Source: Clostridia bacterium
GTDB lineage: Bacteria > Bacillota > Clostridia > Oscillospirales > Acutalibacteraceae
DNA: 64,000 nucleotides
Assembly (NCBI GenBank): GCA_017440755.1
Contig: JAFSGP010000040.1
Span: forward strand, 1-64,000
Reading direction: 5' to 3'
Shown here: piece by piece, positions 41,632 to 49,538 of the stretch
How the letters are laid out: each line of letters opens with the position of its first letter
How positions within the stretch are numbered: the first letter of the stretch is position 1
The notes under the pieces: model-generated
Told to the model about the DNA's origin: nothing
Seen by the model: only the letters and a program-made list of their open reading frames with translations
Database searches by the model: none
Made by a program: the position numbers and the translations under genes

Positions 41632-42539
41632 GCGGCATCGTAGGCATCGGCGCCTGCGTGATGGACACCCTGTACACCGTGCCTTTCTATCCTACCGAGG
41701 ACACTAAGCTACGCGCGCTGGACAGTCGCCCTGCAGGCGGCGGTCCTGTTGCTACCGGACTGGTGGCAGCGGCAAAGCTGGGGGAGCGTGCGGGATACAT
41801 TGGGGTGCTGTCCGACGACGCCGGTGGTAAATTTCTGTTAGAGGATTTTGCCCGCTACGGGGTGGATACGCAGTTGGTCGGGGTGAACAGCGGCTATCGC
41901 TCCTTCACTTCGGTGATTTGGCTGTGCGCCGATTCTGCCAGCCGTACCATCGTGTTCGACAAGGGCGACCTGCCGCCGCTTTCGCTCAGCGAGGCGCAGC
42001 GACAGGCGATTTGCGACGCATCGGTGCTGATGGTGGACGGCAACGAGCTGGACGCCGCCGTGGAGGCGGCCAAGCTGGCACAGGAACATGGTACGGCGGT
42101 GCTGTACGACGCGGGCGGGCTGTATCCGGGCATTGAAAAGCTGCTGCCCCACGTGGATTATCTGATCCCCTCCTGCGAGTACGCGCTGGGTCACACCGGC
42201 TGTGTCACCGTGGAGGCGGCGGCGCAGACGCTGTATCAGAAGTATCACCCCCGCGTGGTGGTGATTACCTGCGGTGCAGAGGGCGGCGTTTACTACGATG
42301 GGGAACGGGCGGTACGGTATCCCTGCTATCCCGTAGACGTGGTGGATTCCAACGGCTCGGGCGACGTGTTCCACGGCGCCTTTGCGGCGGGATTGGAAAA
42401 GGGATTTTCCCCTTTGCAGTGCTGCCATTTTGCCAGTGCCGTGTCCGCGCTGAAGTGCACCGGCATTGGTGCCCGCAACAGCGTGCCTGACTACGATAGC
42501 GTAATTGCGTTTTTGAAGGAGAATGGCTATGAACTATAA
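41628..42539 (+). CDS. PfkB family carbohydrate kinase (IolC-like context)
   Basis: 303 residues. PfkB signature 1 region RPAGGGPVATGLVAAAKLG with IGVLSDDAGGKF, and signature 2 DVVDSNGSGDVFHGAFAAG with the catalytic Asp. ATP-dependent phosphorylation of a sugar or keto-acid. Beside the aldolase and IolB-like genes it may act as a 2-deoxy-5-keto-gluconate kinase analogue. ATGA overlap with the aldolase stop shows tight coupling. Confidence 0.87.
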   Translation: MSGIVGIGACVMDTLYTVPFYPTEDTKLRALDSRPAGGGPVATGLVAAAKLGERAGYIGVLSDDAGGKFLLEDFARYGVDTQLVGVNSGYRSFTSVIWLCADSASRTIVFDKGDLPPLSLSEAQRQAICDASVLMVDGNELDAAVEAAKLAQEHGTAVLYDAGGLYPGIEKLLPHVDYLIPSCEYALGHTGCVTVEAAAQTLYQKYHPRVVVITCGAEGGVYYDGERAVRYPCYPVDVVDSNGSGDVFHGAFAAGLEKGFSPLQCCHFASAVSALKCTGIGARNSVPDYDSVIAFLKENGYEL

Positions 42540-43323
42540 AAAGACATACACTTCGGCCAGAGGGTATACCCCCCTGTGTAAAATCGGAGAATGCTCGCTG
42601 AAAAAGCTGGAGTTCGGTATTATTGAGCTGGAGGCAAATGACACCCAGAGCCTCTATACCGAGGATAAAGAGACCGCCTTCATTATGTTGGAGGGGCATT
42701 GCGATGTTTCCTTCGGCGATACTACCTGGGAGCGGGTGGGCAACCGCAACAGTGTGTTTGAAAACCGCAAGGCGGAGTGCTTCTATATGCCCCGTGAGCA
42801 GATGGTGAAAATCGTCGCTTTGGACCACGTGAAAATCGCCGTTTGCGCCACCCCTGTGACGGAAAAGACCCAGCCTCAGCTGCTCCGCGAGGACCACGCT
42901 GTTCTCAAACTTCTGGGCGAGCAGCCCTATCAGCGAGAGACCAGCTTTCTCATCGACGGTAACTCCAACGCTAAGGTGCTGACCATCGGCGAGGCATACT
43001 GCACTCCCGGTAACTGGGCGGGTTTCCCGCCCCACAAGCACGACGAGGACAATATGCCTGCGGAGTGCATTGCCGAGGAAATCTACTATTTCCTGTTTGA
43101 CCCTCAGCAGGGCTTTGCGGTGCAGTGTCTGTACACCGCCGACGGTGAGCTGGACGAGGCCTATCGGGTGAAGAACGACGAGCTGGTGGAGTTCCCCTAC
43201 GGCTACCACACCACCGTGTCCACCCCCGGCTATCAGACCTATTTTCTGTGGCTGATGGCGGGTGACCATCAGGGCTTTAACCGTAGTAGCGACCCTGACC
43301 ACGCTTGGATCGAGAATAAGTGA
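42529..43323 (+). CDS. iolB: 5-deoxy-glucuronate isomerase family protein (IolB)
   Basis: 264 residues, bicupin of the KduI/IolB family. The metal site FPPHKHDED .. EEIYYFLF (HxH..E) and FPYGYHTTVSTPGYQTYFLWLMAG are intact. IolB converts 5-deoxy-D-glucuronate to 2-deoxy-5-keto-D-gluconate in myo-inositol breakdown. The other inositol genes (iolG, iolE, iolD) are absent nearby, so a related substrate is possible. Start chosen at the second ATG, 6 nt from AAGGAGA; the gene begins inside the kinase gene. Confidence 0.85.
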   Translation: MNYKKTYTSARGYTPLCKIGECSLKKLEFGIIELEANDTQSLYTEDKETAFIMLEGHCDVSFGDTTWERVGNRNSVFENRKAECFYMPREQMVKIVALDHVKIAVCATPVTEKTQPQLLREDHAVLKLLGEQPYQRETSFLIDGNSNAKVLTIGEAYCTPGNWAGFPPHKHDEDNMPAECIAEEIYYFLFDPQQGFAVQCLYTADGELDEAYRVKNDELVEFPYGYHTTVSTPGYQTYFLWLMAGDHQGFNRSSDPDHAWIENK

Positions 43324-43328
43324 GCGTT

Positions 43329-43363
43329 ACAATAGAGATATGCGGGTTGCATATCTCTATTGT
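43329..43363 (+). other. Perfect 15-bp intercistronic hairpin
   Basis: ACAATAGAGATATGC, GGGTT loop, and exact complement, without T-run, 5 nt after the iolB-like stop. Likely an mRNA stability or processing element separating the two halves of the operon; weak terminator possible. Confidence 0.6.
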
Positions 43364-43378
43364 GCTATGAGGTAATCT

Positions 43379-44026
43379 ATGATACACTATTTGCGAGAGA
43401 AAAATCCCGATCTGCCGCTGTATGCGGTTACCGATCCAACCTTTGCCTCCTTTGGGCGGGTGCTGGAGCTGGACACCGCCGCTATTCTGGCGGTGGCAAA
43501 GGCTATCGACAATCCCACTGAGGGATCCTCCTATCTGCCGCAGGTGGACGCCTTTGAGGCGCTGCCCGTTGCGGCAGAGATACAGGAGCGATTTTTCGGC
43601 ACGATGCCTACCCAGGTGGGTTACTGCTGGGGCTATAGCCATCAGTTGAATGGTGCCGAGTGGCACACCTCCTCCGAGGTGAATATAGCGGTGACCGATC
43701 TGGTGTTGCTGCTGGGGCACGTGTGGGACCTTAAGGAGGGGGAGATCGACGCCTCCGCCTTCACCGCTTTCTACGTGCCGGCGGGGACGGTCATCGAGGT
43801 GTACGCGACCTCGCTCCATTTCTGCCCTTGTCAGGTGGCAGAGGGCGGCTTCGGCTGCGTGGTGGCGCTGCCTGCGGGCACCAACACCCCGCTGGAGCAG
43901 CCGACGGAGGACCCGCTCCTGTTCCGTCGGAACAAGTGGATCGTCGCCCATCGGGATAACCCCGCCTTGATCGCCCGTGGCGTGGTGGTGGGGATCAGCG
44001 GCGAAAATACGGAAATTCACTACTGA
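43379..44026 (+). CDS. DUF4867 family protein, cupin-like
   Basis: 215 residues. The conserved block GYCWGYSHQLNGAEWHTSSEVNIAVTDLVLLLG, then FYVPAGTVIEVYATSLHFCPC and GTNTPL .. NKWIVAHRD matches DUF4867. His/Glu in EWHTSSE and His in SLHFCP fit metal ligands of a cupin-type enzyme such as a lyase or isomerase. Biochemical function not known to me. GAGGT before ATG. It recurs, to my recollection, beside sugar kinases and aldolases, which agrees with its place here. Confidence 0.75.
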   Translation: MIHYLREKNPDLPLYAVTDPTFASFGRVLELDTAAILAVAKAIDNPTEGSSYLPQVDAFEALPVAAEIQERFFGTMPTQVGYCWGYSHQLNGAEWHTSSEVNIAVTDLVLLLGHVWDLKEGEIDASAFTAFYVPAGTVIEVYATSLHFCPCQVAEGGFGCVVALPAGTNTPLEQPTEDPLLFRRNKWIVAHRDNPALIARGVVVGISGENTEIHY

Positions 44027-44034
44027 GGTGAACT

Positions 44035-45507
44035 ATGAACTACTTATTGGGAATTGATTTTGGCGGCGGCGCCTCCAAGGCGGTGCTGCTGTCCACCGAC
44101 GGCATGCCGGTGGCAGAGTATACGGTGGAATATCCCACCCTGCATCCTACGGCAGGTGCCTGCGAGCAGCGCCCTGAGGACTGGATTGCCGCTCTGTGCG
44201 AGGGGACCAAGGCATTGCTTGCTAAGAGTGGGGTCAACCCCGCCGCCATTCTGGCGGTGGCGGTGGATTCGGCGACCCATACCTCCTTGGTGTGCGACGG
44301 AGAGGGGAGCCCTCTGCGTCCTGCGATGCATTGGACGGATACCCGTAGCCGTCTGCAGGCGAACCGTCTGCTGGAGGAGTACGGGGAGATGATTTTCCGA
44401 AAAACCTTCCATAAGCCGGACACCATTTGGAGCCTTGCTCAGCTGCTTTGGCTTAAAGAGAGTGAGCCGTCGGTCTTTTCCCGTGTGCGGCGGATTTTCT
44501 TTGAAAAAGACTACATTCGGTATTTCCTGACGGGGGTATACTGCACCGACTACATCGAGGCACAGGGTAGTATGCTGTTTGACTGCAACTGCATGGCGTG
44601 GGACGAGGGTCTGTGCGCCTTGGCGGGTATCAGCACCTCGCTGCTGCCGCCTGTGGTGGCACCTACCGACGTCATCGGTACCGTTACCGCCCGAGCGGCG
44701 CGGCACACCGGACTGTGTGAGGGCACGCCCGTCATCTGCGGCACCACCGACACGGTGATGGAGGTGTTTGCCTCCGGTGCGGTGGAGCCGGGGGACGTGA
44801 CGGTGAAGCTGGCCACCGCCGGACGCATCTGCGTCATCACCGACCGCGCCTATCCCGACCGCCATCTGGTTAACTACTCCCACATTGTGCCGGGGCTCTG
44901 GTATCCCGGCACCGCCACCAAGGCGGCCGCCTCCTCCTATCGCTGGTATCGGGATACCTTCGGCGGGGAGTATAAAGAGCTGGACGCGGCGGCGGCACAG
45001 GTGCCTATCGGCTGTGAGGGGCTGCGATTCCACCCCTATCTTAACGGGGAGCTGACCCCCTATGCCGACCCGATGCTGTGCGGCAGCTTTACGGGCGTGC
45101 GTTCCACCCATGGGAAAGCCCATTTCACCCGTGCGGTGCTGGAGGGGGTGTCGTTGTCGCTACTGGACAGCAAGCGGTATCTGGACGGCTTGCAGATTCC
45201 TCATAAAGCGGTGGGCACCCTCATCGGTGGCGGCGGCAAGGGCACGCTGTGGCGGCAGATTACCGCCGACGTGCTGGGTATGCAGCTAAAAGTCACCGAA
45301 AACAGCGATTCCTCCTTGGGCTCCGCTATGCTGGCAGGTGTGGCGGCAGGGGTGTTCACAAGCCCGCAGGCGGCGGTAGCCGCCTGTGTGCGAGAGACTG
45401 CCCATGTGATACCCAACGAGGAAAACACGGCTGTGTATCATAAGATTTTTGAGGAATATAAGCGGATAGTGGAGGCGCTTGCCCCCATCTATCGGGAGAG
45501 GATATAA
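44035..45507 (+). CDS. FGGY family carbohydrate kinase (xylulokinase-like)
   Basis: 490 residues. N-terminal YLLGIDFGGGASKAVLL, VAVDSATHTSLVCDGEG, MHWTDTRS, and the C-terminal GTTDTVMEVFASGAV, ATAGRICVI, GGGGKGTLWRQITADVLG motifs. FGGY kinases phosphorylate pentuloses, hexuloses or polyols; the isomerase-like first gene could supply a ketose. It is the second kinase of the operon, so two phosphorylation steps or two substrates are implied. 8 nt after the DUF4867 gene; 1-nt overlap with the ETF gene. Confidence 0.88.
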   Translation: MNYLLGIDFGGGASKAVLLSTDGMPVAEYTVEYPTLHPTAGACEQRPEDWIAALCEGTKALLAKSGVNPAAILAVAVDSATHTSLVCDGEGSPLRPAMHWTDTRSRLQANRLLEEYGEMIFRKTFHKPDTIWSLAQLLWLKESEPSVFSRVRRIFFEKDYIRYFLTGVYCTDYIEAQGSMLFDCNCMAWDEGLCALAGISTSLLPPVVAPTDVIGTVTARAARHTGLCEGTPVICGTTDTVMEVFASGAVEPGDVTVKLATAGRICVITDRAYPDRHLVNYSHIVPGLWYPGTATKAAASSYRWYRDTFGGEYKELDAAAAQVPIGCEGLRFHPYLNGELTPYADPMLCGSFTGVRSTHGKAHFTRAVLEGVSLSLLDSKRYLDGLQIPHKAVGTLIGGGGKGTLWRQITADVLGMQLKVTENSDSSLGSAMLAGVAAGVFTSPQAAVAACVRETAHVIPNEENTAVYHKIFEEYKRIVEALAPIYRERI

Positions 45508-46883
45508 TGAAAATCGTGGTTTGCGTACGGCAAGGCTTGGACGGGGAGCTCAGCCCCTTTGATGCCTGCGCGTACGAACAGGCGCTGCGTGTTGTGGGCG
45601 GTGAGGTGACTCTGCTGAGTATGGGGCCTGCGTCGGTGGCGGATTTTCTGCTACGGTTGACCCGCTTGGGTGCTAAGCGGGCGGTGCTGCTGCAGGATAA
45701 GGGCTTTGCCGGTGCGGATACGCTGGCGACTGCCTATGCGCTATCTCTTGCTATTAGAAAAATACAGCCCGACTTGGTGCTGTGCGGGCGACAGACCCTG
45801 GTGGGGGACACCGGCCAGACACCGCCGATGCTGGCGCAGCTGTGCGGCTATTCTCTCATCACTAACGCGATGCAGGTAGAGGCGGCGGATACGCTCACCT
45901 GTGTTACCCGCGAGGAGGGAATCCAAACGGCGTCTTATCCGGCGGTATGCACGGTGGAACGCACCTGTTCCCTGCGGTTGCCCGGATTGCGTTCTCGCCC
46001 CACTGAGGTGGAAACATGGGACGCTGCCGCCATCGAGGCGGACCTGTCCCGCTGTGGGTTGACAGGGTCGCCCACCCGCGTTCTGGAAACCCATGAGAAC
46101 GAGGCAGGACGGCGCCGCTGTCGGTATATAGAAAAGGCAGAGCTGTCAGCGGTCATCGAGGCGAGTCTGGCAAAACGGCGACAGACTACGGAGGCGGAGA
46201 CGGTGATAGCACCGCTGGCTACCGTGTGGGCGGTAGGGGAGGCGGTGCTACCTCACGCCCAGCGTGTGGGAAAACATGCCGAGCTTATTGAATGCCTGTC
46301 GGCGGAGGAAATTGCCGAACGCATTGAAGCGGAGCGCCCTGACGCGGTGCTGTGGGGCTGTGACCCGTGGAGCAAACGCACCGCTGCTCTGGTGGCGGCA
46401 CGGCTTGGTTTAGGGCTTTGCGCTGACTGTACAGGGTTGGATACGGACGGAGAGACCCTGTATATGATTCGTCCCGCTCTGTCGGGTAGCGTGATTGCTA
46501 AAATTAAGAGCCTCACCCGTCCTGCGATGGCGACGGTGCGTACCGAGGACGCCAAACAGGCGGATATTCTGGTGGCAGCGGGCTTTGGCGCGGCAAAAGA
46601 GGTTGACAAGGTGGTTGCCTTTACAGATAAAATAGGCGGCGAATTGGTAGCAACCCGCCGTATGGTGGACGAAGGGGTACTGCCCTACGACCGTCAGGTG
46701 GGTCTGACGGGGCGCACCGTAGCGCCGCCTGTGTATATCGCCGTCGGTGTATCGGGTGCGGTACACCACATCGTGGGTATGCAGCGGGCAGGCACGGTCA
46801 TCGCCATCAACCCCGACCCGAAAGCGCCGATTTTTGACTACGCCGACTACGGCATCGTGGCGAATGTAGAAGAGGTTTTTTGA
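45507..46883 (+). CDS. Single-chain electron transfer flavoprotein, EtfB-EtfA fusion
   Basis: 458 residues in one frame. Residues 1 to about 195 are EtfB-like: VTLLSMGP, GAKRAVLLQDKGFAGADTLATAY, then CGRQTLVGDTGQTPPMLAQ, corresponding to the EtfB (x)G(x)QA-DGDTGQ nucleotide loop. Residues about 225-458 are EtfA-like, ending in the FAD domain: TRRMVDEGVLPYDRQVGLTGRTVAPPVYIAVGVSGAVHHIVGM and INPDPKAPIFDYADYGIVAN (split here for clarity). Both halves are shorter than separate subunits (about 260 and 320-340). The usual GGRGV of EtfA reads AGFGAA. It should carry electrons between the FAD-linked dehydrogenase/Fe-S pair and another carrier; bifurcation is possible but unproven. Confidence 0.87.
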   Translation: MKIVVCVRQGLDGELSPFDACAYEQALRVVGGEVTLLSMGPASVADFLLRLTRLGAKRAVLLQDKGFAGADTLATAYALSLAIRKIQPDLVLCGRQTLVGDTGQTPPMLAQLCGYSLITNAMQVEAADTLTCVTREEGIQTASYPAVCTVERTCSLRLPGLRSRPTEVETWDAAAIEADLSRCGLTGSPTRVLETHENEAGRRRCRYIEKAELSAVIEASLAKRRQTTEAETVIAPLATVWAVGEAVLPHAQRVGKHAELIECLSAEEIAERIEAERPDAVLWGCDPWSKRTAALVAARLGLGLCADCTGLDTDGETLYMIRPALSGSVIAKIKSLTRPAMATVRTEDAKQADILVAAGFGAAKEVDKVVAFTDKIGGELVATRRMVDEGVLPYDRQVGLTGRTVAPPVYIAVGVSGAVHHIVGMQRAGTVIAINPDPKAPIFDYADYGIVANVEEVF

Positions 46884-46887
46884 ATAG

Positions 46888-46925
46888 AATAAGCCGGCTC
46901 CCTCATTAGAGTGAGCCGGCTTATT
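46888..46925. terminator. Bidirectional terminator at the operon end
   Basis: AATAAGCCGGCTC and its exact complement around a 12-nt loop, between the convergent ETF and RpiB-like genes. Confidence 0.85.
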
Positions 46926-46940
46926 CTGTTCCGTTACGTG

Positions 46941-47486
46941 TCAGCTTTTGCTTCTGTCGAAAATCTCAGCATCGGCTAAAGGGCCGGTAGAGATCTTTCG
47001 GGGCTCTTCGCACCAGATGTTGCCGTTCATCATATAGTCTTCGGCTTCTTTTATAAGCGCAAGGGAGCCGTCGTGAAAACCACCGTCATATTCGGTGTTC
47101 AAAAACGTTTCCAAAATATCGATGGCTTCCCATTCGCCAATGATACGACCGCCAAGACAGAGAACGTTGGAATCGTTGTGCCGACGGGTCATGCGAGCCA
47201 AATAGGTGCTGCTTACCAGTGCTGCTCGAACTCCCTTAAATTTGTTTGCCATCATGCTGATGCCGATGCCGGAGCCGCAGATCAAAAGACCGCATCCGGC
47301 CTCGCCTGTCGCTACCGCTTTTGCTACCTTGGCGGCAAAAAACGGATAGCGCGTTGCATCAATATCAGGGTTGTCCTCGCTCCCGCAATCTACGTACGGG
47401 ATACCTTTTCCTTCCAGATATTCTATACACTTTTGCTTCAGGTAATAGCCGGCAGTGTCATTGCCAATGTAAATTTTCTTTTCCAT
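46941..47486 (-). CDS. rpiB: RpiB/LacAB family sugar-phosphate isomerase
   Basis: 181 residues. IYIGNDTAGYYLKQKCIEYLEGKG, VDCGSED, GEAGCGLLICGSGIGISMMANKFKGVRAA and RRHNDSNVLCLGGRIIG match RpiB, with the catalytic Cys in LICGSGIG. A C-terminal extension of about 30 residues (NGNIWCEEPRKIS..) is longer than typical 150-residue RpiB. Could act on ribose-5-phosphate, allose-6-phosphate or galactose-6-phosphate. Faces the operon end and is divergent from an AraC regulator. AGGAGGC ribosome binding site. Confidence 0.88.
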   Translation of the reverse strand: MEKKIYIGNDTAGYYLKQKCIEYLEGKGIPYVDCGSEDNPDIDATRYPFFAAKVAKAVATGEAGCGLLICGSGIGISMMANKFKGVRAALVSSTYLARMTRRHNDSNVLCLGGRIIGEWEAIDILETFLNTEYDGGFHDGSLALIKEAEDYMMNGNIWCEEPRKISTGPLADAEIFDRSKS

Positions 47487-47544
47487 ATGTTTTGCCTCCT
47501 TGTATTATTTTCTTTATCATACAATGAAAAAAGCGAAAAATAAA

Positions 47545-47573
47545 TTGACAAAAATGCAATAAACAAATAAAAT
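47545..47573 (+). promoter_or_regulatory. Sigma-A promoter of the first AraC regulator
   Basis: TTGACA (47545-47550), 17 bp, TAAAAT (47568-47573). Confidence 0.8.
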
Positions 47574-47597
47574 GATGTAAAATAACGCAATGGTGGG

Positions 47598-48413
47598 ATG
47601 GGAATGGGAACCGTATTCAATATGTCGCAGATTAGGACGGTTACACAGGCAAGTCGAAATTGCTTTTTGTCACCGATCAAGCATCCGTCGCGAACGCTGA
47701 ATGAGCACGTAATCTCCTATGTGTTGCAGGGCAATTGGGACTTGTGCGTGGGGGAAGAACGAATTCAACCGTCAAAAGACTGTGTATTCATTCAGCCTGC
47801 CCATTCACCTCACATCGGCGTCGGTTTGTGCGCGCCCAATACCGTTACGATGTTCGTGCATTTTTCTTTCGCAGAGGGTGATCGCATGGCGGCCGAGGAA
47901 AACACAGCGTTTTCCAAAGGCGAGATCTATATAGGAAACCTCATTGACGTTTCTGCTTATCCGCGCATTAAAGAGTGGATGGCAAAAATAGCGGAGGAGA
48001 AAGCCAAGGATAACGTGGTCAAGGCGTGTGCGTATCTGCAACTGTTGCTTTGTGAACTATCCGAATGCTGCAGCACCCCCAAAGATGAATATGCCGTGAA
48101 AATTCGGGGAATTATTCTTCAGCATTTGAAAGAAAATCTGAAAAACGAAGAGATAGCCCGTATGGTCAACGTCAGCGTTCGTACGGCGGAGAGCAGTTTT
48201 CGCGCGCGCTACAAAATGACAATGCATCAATTTGTACTGGAGCAAAAGGCGAAGCAGGCGAAGTTTTTATTGGAGTACTATCCCAATGTGAAAATAGGCG
48301 ATATCGCCAATGAGCTGGGCTTTTATGATGAATATCATTTCAGCCGTCAATTTAAAAAGGCAACCGGTTGCTCGCCAAAACAATACCGGCAAAGCGTTTT
48401 GCAGACGAAATAG
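47598..48413 (+). CDS. AraC family transcriptional regulator
   Basis: 271 residues. N-terminal cupin-like sensor (HVISYVLQGNWDLCVGEERI, HSPHIGVGL) and C-terminal AraC DNA-binding domain with two HTH motifs (NEEIARMVNVSVRTAESSFRARYKMTMHQFV and IGDIANELGFYDEYHFSRQFKKATGCSPKQYR). Start uncertain among ATGs at 47598, 47604 and 47622. Divergent from rpiB and upstream of the GH5-like gene; likely controls one or both. Confidence 0.9.
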   Translation: MGMGTVFNMSQIRTVTQASRNCFLSPIKHPSRTLNEHVISYVLQGNWDLCVGEERIQPSKDCVFIQPAHSPHIGVGLCAPNTVTMFVHFSFAEGDRMAAEENTAFSKGEIYIGNLIDVSAYPRIKEWMAKIAEEKAKDNVVKACAYLQLLLCELSECCSTPKDEYAVKIRGIILQHLKENLKNEEIARMVNVSVRTAESSFRARYKMTMHQFVLEQKAKQAKFLLEYYPNVKIGDIANELGFYDEYHFSRQFKKATGCSPKQYRQSVLQTK

Positions 48414-48449
48414 AGCCTTGAGTAAAGGGAAAACATTGCGCTTTTTTCC

Positions 48450-48478
48450 TTGCAAGCGATAAGAAGGGTAGCTATACT
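48450..48478 (+). promoter_or_regulatory. Sigma-A promoter of the GH5-like gene
   Basis: TTGCAA (48450-48455), 17 bp, TATACT (48473-48478). Confidence 0.7.
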
Positions 48479-48524
48479 TTAACAACAAAGGAAACCGCAT
48501 AATGAGAATGAGGAGGAAAAAAGT

Positions 48525-49478
48525 ATGCTGAAAATGGAAGCGAGCAAGGTGAAAGGGTTCAACTATCATCCCGGCTATTCCACCGGAGCGATGGAGGATT
48601 GGTTGCTGTTTGATTATGCCGTGTGGGAGCGTGACCTGACCAAAGGAAAAGAACTGTTTCCCGGTATGAACACCATTCGTATCTGGCTGTCGTGGAATGC
48701 CTATTGCCGTTTGGGAGAGCGGTTTATCGGGGAGGTGCGACAGGTGGTGGAGCTGTGCAAGCGGCTGGATCTGTTCGTGGTTCCCTGCCTTTTCAACCGC
48801 TGGCACGATCCGATGGTGGATTGTGATGGGGTGTATATCGACCATTTCCTGCCGAACAGCAGTTGGTTGCAAAAATACGGAGATCCTTTCGGCGATTACA
48901 TGGATGCGCTGGCGCAGGAATTCCGCGACGAAGAGCAGATTTTGGTGTGGGATATTTGCAATGAGCCTTTTGCTTATAATCCCGACTTTCCGTTGAAAGA
49001 GGTCGTGCAAAAATACGAGCTGGAATGGCTGCGCCGTATGGCGGAGCGCCTGCGTGCAGACGGTGTGACACAGCCGCTGGGTATCGGCAGCACCGGCGAT
49101 GAGCCGATGGCGACATTTGAGGATATATTTGACGTGTATCTGACTCATATGTATTATCGAGGTGGGTCTGTGGCAGAGTTTGAGGAAACGGTGAAACGGT
49201 TTGCCGAGGAAGCAAAGGTGAACGGCAGACCGCTGATTACATCGGAGTGCTGTTGGGGCGCTTTTGATGACAAACAGCGGGTGGATATGATGGAGGTTTC
49301 TCTCCGTATGTTCCAAAAACACGGTGTCGGATACATCGCACACGCTTTGTGCTACAGCGGGTGCGCGGATCTGCATGACCCCTGTGACGGACGGGTAACG
49401 GAGGATATTGGTAATCTCTGCTTCATCAATAAAGACGGAACGCTGCGTCCGTATCACGATATCATTAATCGGTTTTAA
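48525..49478 (+). CDS. GH5-like (clan GH-A) glycoside hydrolase, cytoplasmic
   Basis: 317 residues, no signal peptide. (Beta/alpha)8 barrel of clan GH-A: GMNTIRIWLSW, LFVVPCLFNRW, the acid/base in LVWDICNEPF (NEP), THMYY, and a nucleophile candidate Glu in PLITSECCWGAF. Likely splits a beta-linked oligosaccharide taken up by the cell; substrate not deducible. AGGAGG ribosome binding site, own promoter, single gene after an AraC regulator. Confidence 0.82.
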   Translation: MLKMEASKVKGFNYHPGYSTGAMEDWLLFDYAVWERDLTKGKELFPGMNTIRIWLSWNAYCRLGERFIGEVRQVVELCKRLDLFVVPCLFNRWHDPMVDCDGVYIDHFLPNSSWLQKYGDPFGDYMDALAQEFRDEEQILVWDICNEPFAYNPDFPLKEVVQKYELEWLRRMAERLRADGVTQPLGIGSTGDEPMATFEDIFDVYLTHMYYRGGSVAEFEETVKRFAEEAKVNGRPLITSECCWGAFDDKQRVDMMEVSLRMFQKHGVGYIAHALCYSGCADLHDPCDGRVTEDIGNLCFINKDGTLRPYHDIINRF

Positions 49479-49486
49479 AATAGCAA

Positions 49487-49520
49487 AGGAGCCGAATCAC
49501 GTCGCTGTGATTCGGCTCCT
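49487..49520. terminator. Bidirectional terminator
   Basis: AGGAGCCGAATCAC, GTCGCT loop, exact complement; between convergent GH5-like and aldolase genes. Confidence 0.85.
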
Positions 49521-49538
49521 GCTGTCTTTTGTATTTAA

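Noticed and set aside
43379..44026. Assigning DUF4867 a specific enzyme activity
   Set aside because: Only cupin-like metal-ligand spacing can be seen; nothing in the sequence fixes a reaction.
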